Below, piece after piece: positions 1 through 8,508 of a stretch of 64,000 nucleotides of DNA. The notes beneath the pieces were generated by a model, which saw nothing but the letters and a program-made list of their open reading frames with translations, was not told the origin of the DNA and did no database searches. Position numbers and translations under genes: made by a program. Source of the DNA: Chryseobacterium rhizosphaerae (lineage in GTDB: Bacteria; Bacteroidota; Bacteroidia; Flavobacteriales; Weeksellaceae). Position 1 is the first letter of the stretch. Every line of letters begins with the position of its first letter. The stretch lies in assembly GCF_003385455.1 (NCBI RefSeq), contig NZ_QNUF01000015.1, positions 45,984 to 109,983 of the forward strand, read 5' to 3'.

Positions 1-600
1 GGTACTGGCTTCTGCATTCGTAAAAAGGTTAATATGAGAAAGTTCTGCTCCTTTGGGTCTCCCTGTAGTCCCTGAAGTATAAATAATGACCGCTGTGTCT
101 TCCGATGAGGTCATATATGATTCAAAATCGGTTTCTTCATCTTTAATTAAATCATCAAAATTCAGGATATCTTCAGCCAGATGCCCTATGCTGATAAAAT
201 CTCTGCATGATCCGCTTTGAGCAAAGCCTTCTTTTCCAAATTGTCCCACAGGCATTTCCGGAGTTCCTGCAAAACACAAAAACAGGGTGCTGTCTGAGTC
301 GGAAAGCTGATAAGCAATCTCTTCAGGTTTAAGAAAAATACTAAAGGGTACAACCGTTGCTCCTGTTTTTAATATGGCGAAAAAAATAATCGGGAATTGA
401 GGAATATTAGGACAGAGCAAAGCAACTTTGTCCCCGTAACCGATTCCCTTTTTTGTAAACGCATTGGCCGCCTGGCAGACTTTTTCATGGAAAATTCTAT
501 AATTGATCGTAGTTTCTCCAAGGCTTAAGGCAGGTTTTTCAGGGTTCCTTCTTGCGCTTTCTTCCACTAAAATTGATAAGTTCAGCATAGTTTTGTTCAT
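1..600 (-). CDS. Acyl-CoA ligase (AMP-binding family), N-terminal part, cut by window edge
   Basis: The reading frame runs open for 200 codons from an ATG at 600 to the first base of the window, so only the N-terminal part is present. It should activate a carboxylic acid, probably a fatty acid, to its acyl-adenylate and CoA thioester in the cytoplasm. The AMP-binding A3 motif YTSGTTGRPKG is visible around residues 174-184, and the usual early segments (NYRIFHEKV, GYGDKVALLCPN) precede it in order. The substrate cannot be told because the C-terminal half is missing. Upstream lies a tandem direct repeat shared with the hydrolase promoter at 4.1 kb, which suggests control by the neighbouring AraC regulator. 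Confidence 0.9.
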   Translation of the reverse strand, partial: MNKTMLNLSILVEESARRNPEKPALSLGETTINYRIFHEKVCQAANAFTKKGIGYGDKVALLCPNIPQFPIIFFAILKTGATVVPFSIFLKPEEIAYQLSDSDSTLFLCFAGTPEMPVGQFGKEGFAQSGSCRDFISIGHLAEDILNFDDLIKDEETDFESYMTSSEDTAVIIYTSGTTGRPKGAELSHINLFTNAEAST

Positions 601-695
601 ATTGAGTTAATATTGATATGAAAAGGGCCTTGATTAAAGGATATTTCATATGAACTAATCTTAACTCCAAATTAATGATATGCTGAACAGATGCT

Positions 696-738
696 GACAC
701 GAAAAGGAAATTCCGTGATACGAAAAAGAAATTTTTTC
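696..738 (-). promoter_or_regulatory. Tandem 21-bp direct repeat, probable activator site
   Basis: Two copies of GAYACGAAAARGAAATT start at 696 and 717, exactly 21 bp (two helical turns) apart, about 100 bases upstream of the acyl-CoA ligase start. The same pair with the same spacing and orientation occurs at 4125-4166 upstream of another minus-strand gene. Tandem direct half-sites are typical of AraC-family activators, and an AraC gene lies between the two copies. That this regulator binds here is inference. Confidence 0.5.
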
Positions 739-817
739 AAAGCGTATAAAAATACAACCTCTTGCAAACGTTGAAATAGACAACATTCACAACATTCCAT
801 AGAAAAGTGTTTAAGTT

Positions 818-1750
818 TTACTGGCGTTCTTCGGAAGGAAGTTTTCCGAAATGACGGAGATAAAGCTGAGAAAAATGCCCACGATTATTATATCCAATAC
901 AGTCACTGATCTCCCCTACTGATTTTTCGGTTTCCAGCAGCATGGATCGTGCTTTTTCCATCCTGGCTTTAATGATGTATTGATGAATAGGCAATCGGGT
1001 ATAATCTTTAAATCCTTTTTTAAGATCACTGCTGTTGAGTCCACAATATCTGCTGATTTCCCTGATCGCCAAAGTTTGGAATGCATTGGTATCCACAAAA
1101 TCTTTTGCCAGTTTTATTTTGTCCTCAAATGCCTTTTTGTGTTCAAAGGTCTTCTCATCAGAAAGAAGATAATGAATCCAGTAGCTTAAGAACTCCAGAA
1201 TTCTGCTTTCGAGGATAATACTGCAGGATGCATCATCAAATGGGGTATCGAAAATAGTTTTCAGTTTTTCCTGGCTCAGGTAATTGCGTTGTGCATTTTC
1301 CAGCTTCTCCTTCAGCAGTCCGTTATCTTTTGAAAAAAGATTTTTAGGAACAAAAATTCTTACCCCATCAATATCAGTAGTATTGTGCTCGAACTTTTTT
1401 TCATCATTTATGAAATTGCTGCTGATTTTTCCTTCTTTATTGATCCGGAAATCCATCATTCCATTATCTCCTACTTTATGTGGAGAATGGAAAATAGTTT
1501 CTTCATGAAAGTTCCATTTCCCCCGGAAAAAGTGAAAATTTCTCTTACTGAAAAGAATAAGCTTCCCGCTTCCCAAATCCTCAGGCATCTCCAGAACAGT
1601 AGAGTTCAGGAAATCTTTGTCACAAAATCTGTAATCCTGAATCAGACCCTGTTTAAAACCATCCGGCTCCAGGTAAGGAAGGAGTAATTCCATAAAACGG
1701 TAATTTATTGGATGCAAGTTAATAAAATTATAAAACATGACAAATATCAT
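818..1750 (-). CDS. AraC family transcriptional regulator
   Basis: A 310-residue reading frame whose C-terminal ~100 residues form an AraC/XylS DNA-binding domain with two helix-turn-helix units (LAIREISRYCGLNSSDLKK, then VGEISDCIGYNNRGHFSQLY). The N-terminal ~190 residues are a variable sensor region without a recognised domain. The ATG at 1750 lies inside a perfect palindrome and six bases after the stop of the upstream esterase gene. A second in-frame ATG at 1693 (MELLLPYLEP) is a credible true start giving 291 residues. Flanking genes encode an esterase, a hydrolase and an acyl-CoA ligase, and the tandem repeats at 0.7 and 4.1 kb are likely targets. The inducer is unknown. Confidence 0.9.
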   Translation of the reverse strand: MIFVMFYNFINLHPINYRFMELLLPYLEPDGFKQGLIQDYRFCDKDFLNSTVLEMPEDLGSGKLILFSKRNFHFFRGKWNFHEETIFHSPHKVGDNGMMDFRINKEGKISSNFINDEKKFEHNTTDIDGVRIFVPKNLFSKDNGLLKEKLENAQRNYLSQEKLKTIFDTPFDDASCSIILESRILEFLSYWIHYLLSDEKTFEHKKAFEDKIKLAKDFVDTNAFQTLAIREISRYCGLNSSDLKKGFKDYTRLPIHQYIIKARMEKARSMLLETEKSVGEISDCIGYNNRGHFSQLYLRHFGKLPSEERQ

Positions 1751-1756
1751 GTTTTA
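1731..1756 (-). promoter_or_regulatory. Perfect 10-bp inverted repeat between esterase stop and AraC start
   Basis: TAAAACATGA and TCATGTTTTA flank a six-base loop. On the minus strand the loop reads TATTTG, which gives a near -7 box (GATATTTG). The repeat begins directly after the esterase stop codon and covers the first possible AraC start codon. It could be an operator over an AraC promoter or a weak terminator of the esterase gene, since an AT-rich T-containing tail follows on the minus strand. Confidence 0.4.
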
Positions 1757-2887
1757 TCACTTGAAAATATGTTGTGAGAACTGATAAAGTGATCTTCTCC
1801 AGGTCAGCCATTCATGACGGGTTTCCGGAGATTTATATTGGAAATAAGGGTAATTATTCTGATGTAAAAAAGTCGTTAGTACCTCATTAAATTTAAAAAA
1901 TAACACATCTTCTTTTTCCCCAATTCCTATAAAGAAGTAAGGTTTTTTCTTAGTCTTTAATAAGTTTCCGATCGGGAGTTCTTTAAAAGGCTCTGCCTCG
2001 GTTCCTTCATAAATTACCGGGCTAAATGCCCCGATGGCCGAGAATACCTCCGGGTGGGAAACCCCAATCAGCATGGCCTGATAACTGCCACGGGAAAGTC
2101 CCGCAATAGCTTTCTTGTCAGAGGTTTTATATTTTTTTTCAATATAGGGAATCAGTTCCTGGATAACAATTTTGTCAAGATTTTTAGAAGAAAGAACAGT
2201 TCTGGGATAGTTATCCGGCATTTTTTCCTGTTCAGGATTCAGGGCTACGCCATAATCCATGACCACTATCATTTTCTTAGCCTTATTTTCTGCAAAAAGA
2301 TTATCAAGGATGTGAAGGATGTAGCCTTGTTTTTCCCAGCCGGTAATATCTTCTCCGGTACCATGGTAAAGATATAAAACGGGAAGTTTTTCGGATCCGT
2401 AATTGTGAGGAAGGTATACTTTAAATTTCCGTGTGCCATGGGTTATTTCTGACCTCAGACTGTCGTTAACAATTTTTCCGTGCTTTACATTTTTCTCCAG
2501 GAAAAAATCTTCTCCCGAAGGAACTTCAATTCCGCTGGTCGGTTGGCTGTATCCAAAATACAGCTGGGTATTAGGATCATTTGTACGTTGACCATCCACA
2601 TTAAACCAGTAGTAATGAAAACCTATTTCCATAGGGCTGGTAGAGATGTTCCAAAAGCCATTTTCACCTTTGGAAGCAGAGGATTTTATACTTTTCATTC
2701 CATCACCTCCATCTAAAATTACAGATTTGGCATCAGGAAAATACACCTGAAATTCAGCTTTTCTCTCTGCATCTATTTTCGGGAATTCTTTTCCGGATAA
2801 AACTGTTGAAGAAGTTTTATACGTCTGGGAAAACGCAATGGAAGAAAATAAAATGGCAATTAAAGATACTTTGTGTGGATACTGCAT
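1757..2887 (-). CDS. Secreted esterase, enterochelin-esterase-like / feruloyl-esterase-like
   Basis: 376 residues with a signal peptide (about residues 1-20, ending SIAFSQ). An N-terminal immunoglobulin-like carbohydrate-binding-type domain (residues ~35-135) is followed by an alpha/beta-hydrolase esterase D domain. The nucleophile elbow GLSRGS is near residue 265, YLYHGTGED is the likely oxyanion region, and the closing histidine is probably in TRHEWLTW near the C terminus. Proteins of this build hydrolyse siderophore or plant-polymer ester bonds in the periplasm or outside the cell, so the actual substrate is open. The gene ends immediately before the AraC regulator on the same strand. Confidence 0.85.
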   Translation of the reverse strand: MQYPHKVSLIAILFSSIAFSQTYKTSSTVLSGKEFPKIDAERKAEFQVYFPDAKSVILDGGDGMKSIKSSASKGENGFWNISTSPMEIGFHYYWFNVDGQRTNDPNTQLYFGYSQPTSGIEVPSGEDFFLEKNVKHGKIVNDSLRSEITHGTRKFKVYLPHNYGSEKLPVLYLYHGTGEDITGWEKQGYILHILDNLFAENKAKKMIVVMDYGVALNPEQEKMPDNYPRTVLSSKNLDKIVIQELIPYIEKKYKTSDKKAIAGLSRGSYQAMLIGVSHPEVFSAIGAFSPVIYEGTEAEPFKELPIGNLLKTKKKPYFFIGIGEKEDVLFFKFNEVLTTFLHQNNYPYFQYKSPETRHEWLTWRRSLYQFSQHIFK

Positions 2888-3070
2888 TATTTTAATTTTA
2901 ACTTATAAGAAAATCGCAGTCAGATAATATAATAGCCTTCAATATTTCTGATGATACTGCGTTATTTACACCAATAGTAAGGAAAATTTTTCTTCTTTAT
3001 CTCAATCTGTGGAATATTGTTTTTTCTGACTGTCCGGAATTAAGATTTCCCTTCCTCATTTCTATCCTGA

Positions 3071-4066
3071 TTACTTAAGAAACTGCTTCATCATTCTCAG
3101 CGTGATCTCCATGCTTTCCGGGAGTGGCATTCCGTGGGCATAACCTGCAAAGAGGTGTAATTCTGTAAAAATACCTGCTTTTATCAGCCGGTCAGCGTAC
3201 GCCAATCCACTATCCCGCAAAGGGTCTGTTCCTGCAACAAAAATAACCGTTGCTGGAAGATTGGAAAGATCTTTAGTATTTCCGGGCAGCACATATTTCT
3301 CTTGTGGATTCCCATTTTTTCCTATGTAAAAGTCTTTTAAAACCGGAAAATCGTCACCTTTAAGCCCCCGAATTCTTTTAAATTCAATGACCGACGGATA
3401 ATCCATATTGAAATCCCCCGGCGGAATTTCCAGAACCTGTAAACTGATTTTAGGACCTTTCTGATCCCTGGTATATTGGGCCAGGCCTCCGGAAATACCA
3501 GCTCCCGCACTGGAGCCTCCCACGGCAATCAGGTTTGGATTTCCACCTATACTTTCAGCATTTTTATAGGCCCATAATAATGAAGCATACGCATCATGAA
3601 GGGCTGCCGGAAAAGGGTTTTCCGGAGCGAAACGGTACTCTATATTGATAACCACAGCATTTCCTTTCAATGCATAATCTGCACATCGCTGATGATCCCA
3701 TTTTGCGGTTCCATATACAAAACCACCACCATGAAACCAAAGAAATATGGGCAGTTTTTTTGAATTTTTGGGTTTATAAATCGTTACCGGAATTTCTGGA
3801 TCTTTTGCATTCAGTCCAGGAATTTTAGACCGTGTTACTTCAATACTGTCTTTGTTTTTCAGTTCCGGCCAGGCCATTTCTTCCTGAATTTTACGATCTC
3901 TTTTTACTTCTTCAAATGTCATATCCTGAATCGGAATATGACCCGTAACCTGAAACTGAGGCAACAGTCTTTTTTCTCCTTCCTGGGCAGTTAGCGGATG
4001 ATATTGTTGAGCCAATGATAAACCCGGGATCAGGAAAGGCAGTAAGAATAACAGCGAGTTTTTCAT
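3071..4066 (-). CDS. Alpha/beta hydrolase of the hormone-sensitive-lipase family, secreted
   Basis: 331 residues with an N-terminal signal peptide ending near LSLAQ. The HGGGFVYG oxyanion motif is around residue 112 and the nucleophile motif GGSSAGAG around residue 184. The expected acid is in AGTDPLRD and the histidine in AGYAHGM, so the full HSL-type catalytic set is present. Family members hydrolyse short-chain esters or lactones. A tandem direct repeat 59-100 bases upstream matches one upstream of the acyl-CoA ligase gene, which links the two genes to one regulator. Confidence 0.85.
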   Translation of the reverse strand: MKNSLLFLLPFLIPGLSLAQQYHPLTAQEGEKRLLPQFQVTGHIPIQDMTFEEVKRDRKIQEEMAWPELKNKDSIEVTRSKIPGLNAKDPEIPVTIYKPKNSKKLPIFLWFHGGGFVYGTAKWDHQRCADYALKGNAVVINIEYRFAPENPFPAALHDAYASLLWAYKNAESIGGNPNLIAVGGSSAGAGISGGLAQYTRDQKGPKISLQVLEIPPGDFNMDYPSVIEFKRIRGLKGDDFPVLKDFYIGKNGNPQEKYVLPGNTKDLSNLPATVIFVAGTDPLRDSGLAYADRLIKAGIFTELHLFAGYAHGMPLPESMEITLRMMKQFLK

Positions 4067-4124
4067 AATAATAGTAATACAGATTATATTCTTTCAAAAA
4101 TAGTATTATGCTTACCATCGGATG

Positions 4125-4166
4125 ATACGAAAAGGAAATTTTATGATACGGAAAAGAAATTTTTCA
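4125..4166 (-). promoter_or_regulatory. Second copy of the tandem 21-bp direct repeat
   Basis: GATACGAAAAGGAAATT at 4125 and GATACGGAAAAGAAATT at 4146 are 21 bp apart, in the same orientation as the pair at 696 and 717. The site lies 59 bases upstream of the minus-strand hydrolase start. Repetition at two promoters on either side of an AraC gene makes a regulatory role likely. Confidence 0.5.
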
Positions 4167-4546
4167 TGACAAAGATCAACCATAAAATCCTAATACAAAA
4201 GATGGATAAACAGCCTGCATGAAAGCTGATTTTTCTAAAAACGATCTATCTTACGGATAAAGATAAACGCTTTATGGCAGATTATTTTACAAAATATCAT
4301 TTTCACAAATTAAAGATCATATGATTAAAATTTTTAACAACAAATGCAACCACACTTAACAAATTGCGTATTCACACCCTAATAGCCTGTAAATGAAATC
4401 AGTGAAGCACTTGTATTAACTCACAAAAAATAGCCATTATCCCCATATTCCCTTCTTTATGAAATCCCGTAATAAAGATTTAATACTCTATTAAAAAATA
4501 AATATCCATATTTGCAGCCTTAAACTCAAAAACGCTAGTTTATTTC
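4167..4546. other. Gene-free spacer upstream of the TonB receptor
   Basis: No coding region is supported in this AT-rich stretch. A possible -7 box CATATTTG (4507-4514) lies 32 bases before the receptor start, but no clear TTG lies at the usual distance upstream. Confidence 0.4.
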
Positions 4547-7156
4547 ATGAGCATTATTTTTAAAAAGCGACTACTTATAGCGCTTGTACTACCAACGGCC
4601 GGCATATATTATGCACAGAGTACGAAGGATTCTTTAGAAAAATCTAAATCTATTGATGAGGTGATGTTAGTGGGAAGGAACCTTTCCCAAACAGCCAAAG
4701 AAAGAAAAACACCTGTTGCAGTTTCCACCATTAAGGCAGCTGAAATTCAGGAAAAATTAGGAAACAGAGAATTTCCCGAAATTATGAAGTCTACTCCATC
4801 CGTGTACGTCACCAAAGTAGGTGGTGGATTTGGAGACAGCAGAATTAACATGAGGGGTTTTGATGGTGCCAACATTGCGGTTATCATCAACGGACAGCCT
4901 GTTAACGATATGCAGGGAGGTACTGTATATTGGTCTAACTGGACGGGGTTAGCAGATATTGCGAGCAATATTCAGATTCAGAGAGGGCTTGGAGCTTCTA
5001 AATTTGTAGTGCCGTCTGTAGGAGGAACGATAAATATTGTAACCAAAGCTACCGATTCTGAGCAAAAAGCAATGATAAAGGCGGAAGCAGGTAACGATAA
5101 CTACTCCAGAGTATCAGCTATGTATTCTTCCGGATTAAAAAATAAATGGGGAACTACAGTATTACTTTCCCGTTGGCAAGGTGACGGTTATATCAACGGA
5201 ACCAAAGGAGAAGGATATTCATGGTTTTTCTCTACAGGATTTAAGCCCAATGAAAAACATGCATTCAATTTGATTGCGACGGGTGCACCACAGGTACACG
5301 ACACAAGAAGATCTTCTGCCACCGGGGCGAATGTAGCCACTCTACAACAGTTTGAAACTTACGGAAGAAGATACAATCCACAAACAGGAATGCTAAATGG
5401 TTCTTCTTTCAATTTAGCTCCTAATTTCTATCACAAACCTATTGCGTCACTTAACTGGGACTGGAATATTAATGATGCCCTGAAGCTTTCCACAGTTGTT
5501 TATGGCTCCTGGGGACGTGGTGGCGGTGGTACCGGACTTAATGGTTCTATCAAAAACGCTAACGGACAAACCATGAATTTCATGAATTACGGACAAGGCG
5601 GAGACGGTACTATCAACTGGGATATGATTTACCGTTACAACAGAGGAGGTCTGGTAACCGATTATAATGGAAATTCATTCCAGAAATCAACCTTTACGGC
5701 TCCTACAGGTTCTCCGGCTGATCATAACGGACAGTATGTATCGACTTTAAACGGAACCAGCGGTATTGTGAGAAAGCAAAGTATTAATTCTCATGACTGG
5801 TATGGAGCAATCGCAGATCTTAATTACAAAAAGAACAACTGGACTTTTAACGGAGGGATCGACCTTAAGACGTATAAAGGAGCACTTTATGATATTGTGA
5901 CTGATATGTTGGGTTCTGATGCATTGTATATTCCCAATACGGTAAATGCTCCAAAGGGATCTTATGTAGACCAAACTGTAAAACCGGAACCTCTTACCAA
6001 GCTGAATAATGCTCAGAAAGTATCTATATACAATGAAGGTTTGGTAAAATGGGCGGGTATGTATGGAATGGTTGAATACAGTTCAGAAAAGCTAAGCGCC
6101 TCTGTGCAGGCATCAGTTTCCGAACAGTATTACAAGAGAATAGACTATATGCTGTACACTCCCGGAAATCAGGAAACCAAATGGTATCACAAAACGGGAT
6201 ATATTGTAAAAGGAGGTGCCAATTATAATATCGACCAGCATCATAACGTATTTTTCAATACAGGAGTGATTTCAAGACAGCCTTTATTTAATGCTTTATT
6301 CCCATCAAACCAGAATATTTACAATGATGCGAAGAATGAAAGAATCTTCTCTGTAGAGTTAGGATATGGGTTCAAATCCCGTTATGTAGATGTTAATATC
6401 AACGCTTACAGAACACAGTGGGATGACAGATTCATTTCAAGAACATTCAATGCTGGTGCTGCAGATGTTGCCAATTTCTCTCAATTAAAACTTGGAAATG
6501 CTTATTTCTACAACGCCCTGAATGTTGGACAAGTACACCAGGGAGTTGAATTGGAAGCGAAGGCAAGACCGCTTTCTAACCTTAGACTTAGAGGGATGTT
6601 ATCATTAGGAAACTGGAAGTACAAAGGAAATGCAAATTTCAACATCATGGATGTTCAGAGCAACCAGGAAGTATCCGGAGCAACAGGAATCATCAACATC
6701 AAAGATCTGAAGGTAGGAGATGCTGCACAAACAACAGCAAGCATCGGGGCTGATTATAATATCACCAAAGCTTTCAGCATTGATGCTAACTGGGAATATT
6801 ATGACAAGCTTTATGCGCAATTCAACCCTATCAACTTCCTTACTGAAGCAGCAAGAGAAAAAGGGATTGTAAAATTACCAAGCTATCATTTATTTGATGT
6901 AGGGGCTACTTATAAATTCATTATCGATCAGAAAAAATCTTTGACATTAAGAGCTAATGTGTATAACTTATTCAATAAGTATTATATTTCTGAGCTAAGC
7001 TCCAATATTTTTGCAGGTGATAAAATTGCCAATGGTCCGGATGCCGGGAAAACATACCAGGAAGCTGGAAGAGTTTATCAGGGCGTAGCTGACGGCAATA
7101 CAGGATTCCTTGGATTTGGAAGAACCTGGTCTGTTGCAGCCACTTTCAGATTCTAA
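4547..7156 (+). CDS. TonB-dependent outer membrane receptor
   Basis: 869 residues with a signal peptide (to about residue 24, YYAQ). A short TonB-box-like segment (SIDEVMLVG) and a plug domain follow (about residues 50-170, with RINMRGFDGANIAVIING). The rest is a 22-strand-type beta-barrel ending in the aromatic C terminus ATFRF. There is no N-terminal carboxypeptidase-like regulatory domain and no SusD partner, so uptake of an iron chelate or another small ligand is likelier than a glycan. The neighbouring secreted esterases fit a siderophore or ester ligand, but this is inference. A hairpin terminator follows at 7185. Confidence 0.92.
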   Translation: MSIIFKKRLLIALVLPTAGIYYAQSTKDSLEKSKSIDEVMLVGRNLSQTAKERKTPVAVSTIKAAEIQEKLGNREFPEIMKSTPSVYVTKVGGGFGDSRINMRGFDGANIAVIINGQPVNDMQGGTVYWSNWTGLADIASNIQIQRGLGASKFVVPSVGGTINIVTKATDSEQKAMIKAEAGNDNYSRVSAMYSSGLKNKWGTTVLLSRWQGDGYINGTKGEGYSWFFSTGFKPNEKHAFNLIATGAPQVHDTRRSSATGANVATLQQFETYGRRYNPQTGMLNGSSFNLAPNFYHKPIASLNWDWNINDALKLSTVVYGSWGRGGGGTGLNGSIKNANGQTMNFMNYGQGGDGTINWDMIYRYNRGGLVTDYNGNSFQKSTFTAPTGSPADHNGQYVSTLNGTSGIVRKQSINSHDWYGAIADLNYKKNNWTFNGGIDLKTYKGALYDIVTDMLGSDALYIPNTVNAPKGSYVDQTVKPEPLTKLNNAQKVSIYNEGLVKWAGMYGMVEYSSEKLSASVQASVSEQYYKRIDYMLYTPGNQETKWYHKTGYIVKGGANYNIDQHHNVFFNTGVISRQPLFNALFPSNQNIYNDAKNERIFSVELGYGFKSRYVDVNINAYRTQWDDRFISRTFNAGAADVANFSQLKLGNAYFYNALNVGQVHQGVELEAKARPLSNLRLRGMLSLGNWKYKGNANFNIMDVQSNQEVSGATGIINIKDLKVGDAAQTTASIGADYNITKAFSIDANWEYYDKLYAQFNPINFLTEAAREKGIVKLPSYHLFDVGATYKFIIDQKKSLTLRANVYNLFNKYYISELSSNIFAGDKIANGPDAGKTYQEAGRVYQGVADGNTGFLGFGRTWSVAATFRF

Positions 7157-7184
7157 TACAGAATTATCCGAATTATACATCAAT

Positions 7185-7216
7185 AAAACCCGTCAATTCT
7201 GGCGGGTTTTATAATA
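7185..7216 (+). terminator. Rho-independent terminator after the TonB receptor
   Basis: AAAACCCG (7185-7192) pairs with CGGGTTTT (7203-7210) around a ten-base loop, 28 bases after the receptor stop codon. Confidence 0.7.
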
Positions 7217-7280
7217 TTTGCTCGACCTTGAAAAAATGACTGTAGTAATAAAATCATACCCCCTACAGCCGGTCAGTTTT

Positions 7281-7760
7281 TTATTTTGAATTCTTAATCT
7301 GCATTGCTCTCTGGTAAAAAGACTGATTGGCAATTTTTTCTTCAGCTTCATCAATGGCTTTTAGGAGATTATTTTCATTATCTGCGATTTCACTCAATAC
7401 TATGGCGACCAATTCCCATACAGGTTTCATTTTTTCAACCAGCTCAATACCTTTAGCCGTTAACAGAAAGAGCCTTTTACGCTCATCACTGATATCTTTT
7501 TTCCATTCCAAAATTTTGAGCTTTTCAAGTTCTTTAAGCAGAGTTATAGTGGAAGGATGGGTATACCCAATTTCATTAGCAATTTCAACCACACTTGCTG
7601 TTTCTTTCTTGTATATGGTAAAGATGACCGGAAACCATTTGAGTTCAAAATCTATCCCAAATGCTTTATAGATCATAGCCCCATCTTTTCTTAATTGTTC
7701 ACTCAGACGGTGCAGTCTGGTTGAAATAGCAAGTATCCCTGCTTCATTAATGACATTCAT
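7281..7760 (-). CDS. MarR family winged-helix regulator
   Basis: 159 residues with the MarR winged-helix core: recognition region EIANEIGYTHPSTITLLKEL around residues 60-80 and wing sequence DISDERKRLFLLT. It overlaps the upstream acetyltransferase gene by four bases (ATGA), so the two are translationally coupled. The promoter of this pair carries a perfect 12-bp palindrome over its -7 box, so autoregulation is likely. The ligand is unknown. Confidence 0.9.
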   Translation of the reverse strand: MNVINEAGILAISTRLHRLSEQLRKDGAMIYKAFGIDFELKWFPVIFTIYKKETASVVEIANEIGYTHPSTITLLKELEKLKILEWKKDISDERKRLFLLTAKGIELVEKMKPVWELVAIVLSEIADNENNLLKAIDEAEEKIANQSFYQRAMQIKNSK

Positions 7761-8248
7761 AAGGTGGTATTTAAATGATAAAAAATATCGTCGGAACCCA
7801 TCAATGGAAATTGAGCCGGAAGTTTTTCTTTCTCAATCTTTTCAAAATCGTTCCGTTCGTAAAACCGCTGAGCGGCTTTCAATACTGTGATGGTTCCCAA
7901 ATATAAATCATCTATTCCGTTTTCTCGGCAGAAAGAAATTAAAATTTCCAGCAATTCCTGTGCGATATTCAGTTCTTTTCCCCGGAATTCTTTTTTCACA
8001 AACATTTTTCTGATCGCTCCTGCCCTTTCATCAAATTTGACCAAAGCAATAGTTCCTACCAGCTCTCCGTCTATAAAAGCCCCCCAGAAGTTTCCTCCGG
8101 CTTCGGTGTAAAAACTTTCAATCTCAAAAAGATCCGGCTGGTCATGGATTGTAAGCGGAACATTAAATTCTTTTTGCTGAATCGTAAGAATGAGATCAAT
8201 AGCCTGTTCCGAATAAGAATTTCCTATAGGATGTATTTGCAATTTCAT
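7757..8248 (-). CDS. GNAT family N-acetyltransferase
   Basis: 163 residues with a GNAT fold. The motif A region is VKKEFRGKELNIAQELLEILI (around residues 88-108), and the strand before it (AIRKMFV) and the C-terminal FYERNDFEKIE segment are as expected. It should transfer acetyl from acetyl-CoA to an amine, but the substrate cannot be read from sequence. It is the first gene of a two-gene unit with the MarR regulator, the common arrangement of a small-molecule-responsive acetyltransferase. Confidence 0.85.
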   Translation of the reverse strand: MKLQIHPIGNSYSEQAIDLILTIQQKEFNVPLTIHDQPDLFEIESFYTEAGGNFWGAFIDGELVGTIALVKFDERAGAIRKMFVKKEFRGKELNIAQELLEILISFCRENGIDDLYLGTITVLKAAQRFYERNDFEKIEKEKLPAQFPLMGSDDIFYHLNTTL

Positions 8249-8268
8249 AGTATTTGAATTTTAAAGTA

Positions 8269-8283
8269 CAAAACTACGTAGTT
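8269..8283 (-). promoter_or_regulatory. Promoter with palindromic operator of the GNAT-MarR unit
   Basis: On the minus strand a perfect -7 box TAGTTTTG occupies 8269-8276, and a perfect 12-bp palindrome AACTACGTAGTT (8272-8283) overlaps it, about 20-35 bases before the GNAT start codon. A dimeric regulator bound here would block initiation, and the MarR product of the same unit is the obvious candidate. Confidence 0.6.
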
Positions 8284-8341
8284 AAATACATATATGCAAA
8301 TTAAATTTTTCTTTTATATTTAACAAATAAAAATTCACATT

Positions 8342-8497
8342 ATGATGACATTACCTTTTTTAACATTCGCGCTAGCATTCTGGCTAGGCTGGAAAAATCG
8401 CAGAAAACCGGCAATAATTTTATTCGTAGTAAGTATTTTACTTGTTATTGTAGCAGCAAAGTATCATATAACAAATGAACTGAATCTTCAATTTTAA
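8342..8497 (+). CDS. Small membrane protein, DUF5993-like, upstream of the DsbB-like gene
   Basis: A 51-residue frame (MMTLPFLTFALAFWLGWKNR... ending NELNLQF) with two hydrophobic segments separated by a short basic loop WKNRRKP. It ends 11 bases before the DsbB-like gene. The TLPFL start, the basic hairpin and the N-L-N/S-L-x-F ending resemble DUF5993 proteins, which I recall being found next to DsbB-family genes. The function is unknown, and a helper role for the neighbouring thiol oxidase is inference. Confidence 0.7.
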   Translation: MMTLPFLTFALAFWLGWKNRRKPAIILFVVSILLVIVAAKYHITNELNLQF

Positions 8498-8508
8498 AAA
8501 ACACTATT

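Noticed and set aside
7281..8248. GNAT-MarR pair as a toxin-antitoxin system
   Set aside because: The acetyltransferase lacks the DUF1778/RHH partner typical of GNAT toxins, and the MarR regulator with its operator explains the arrangement.
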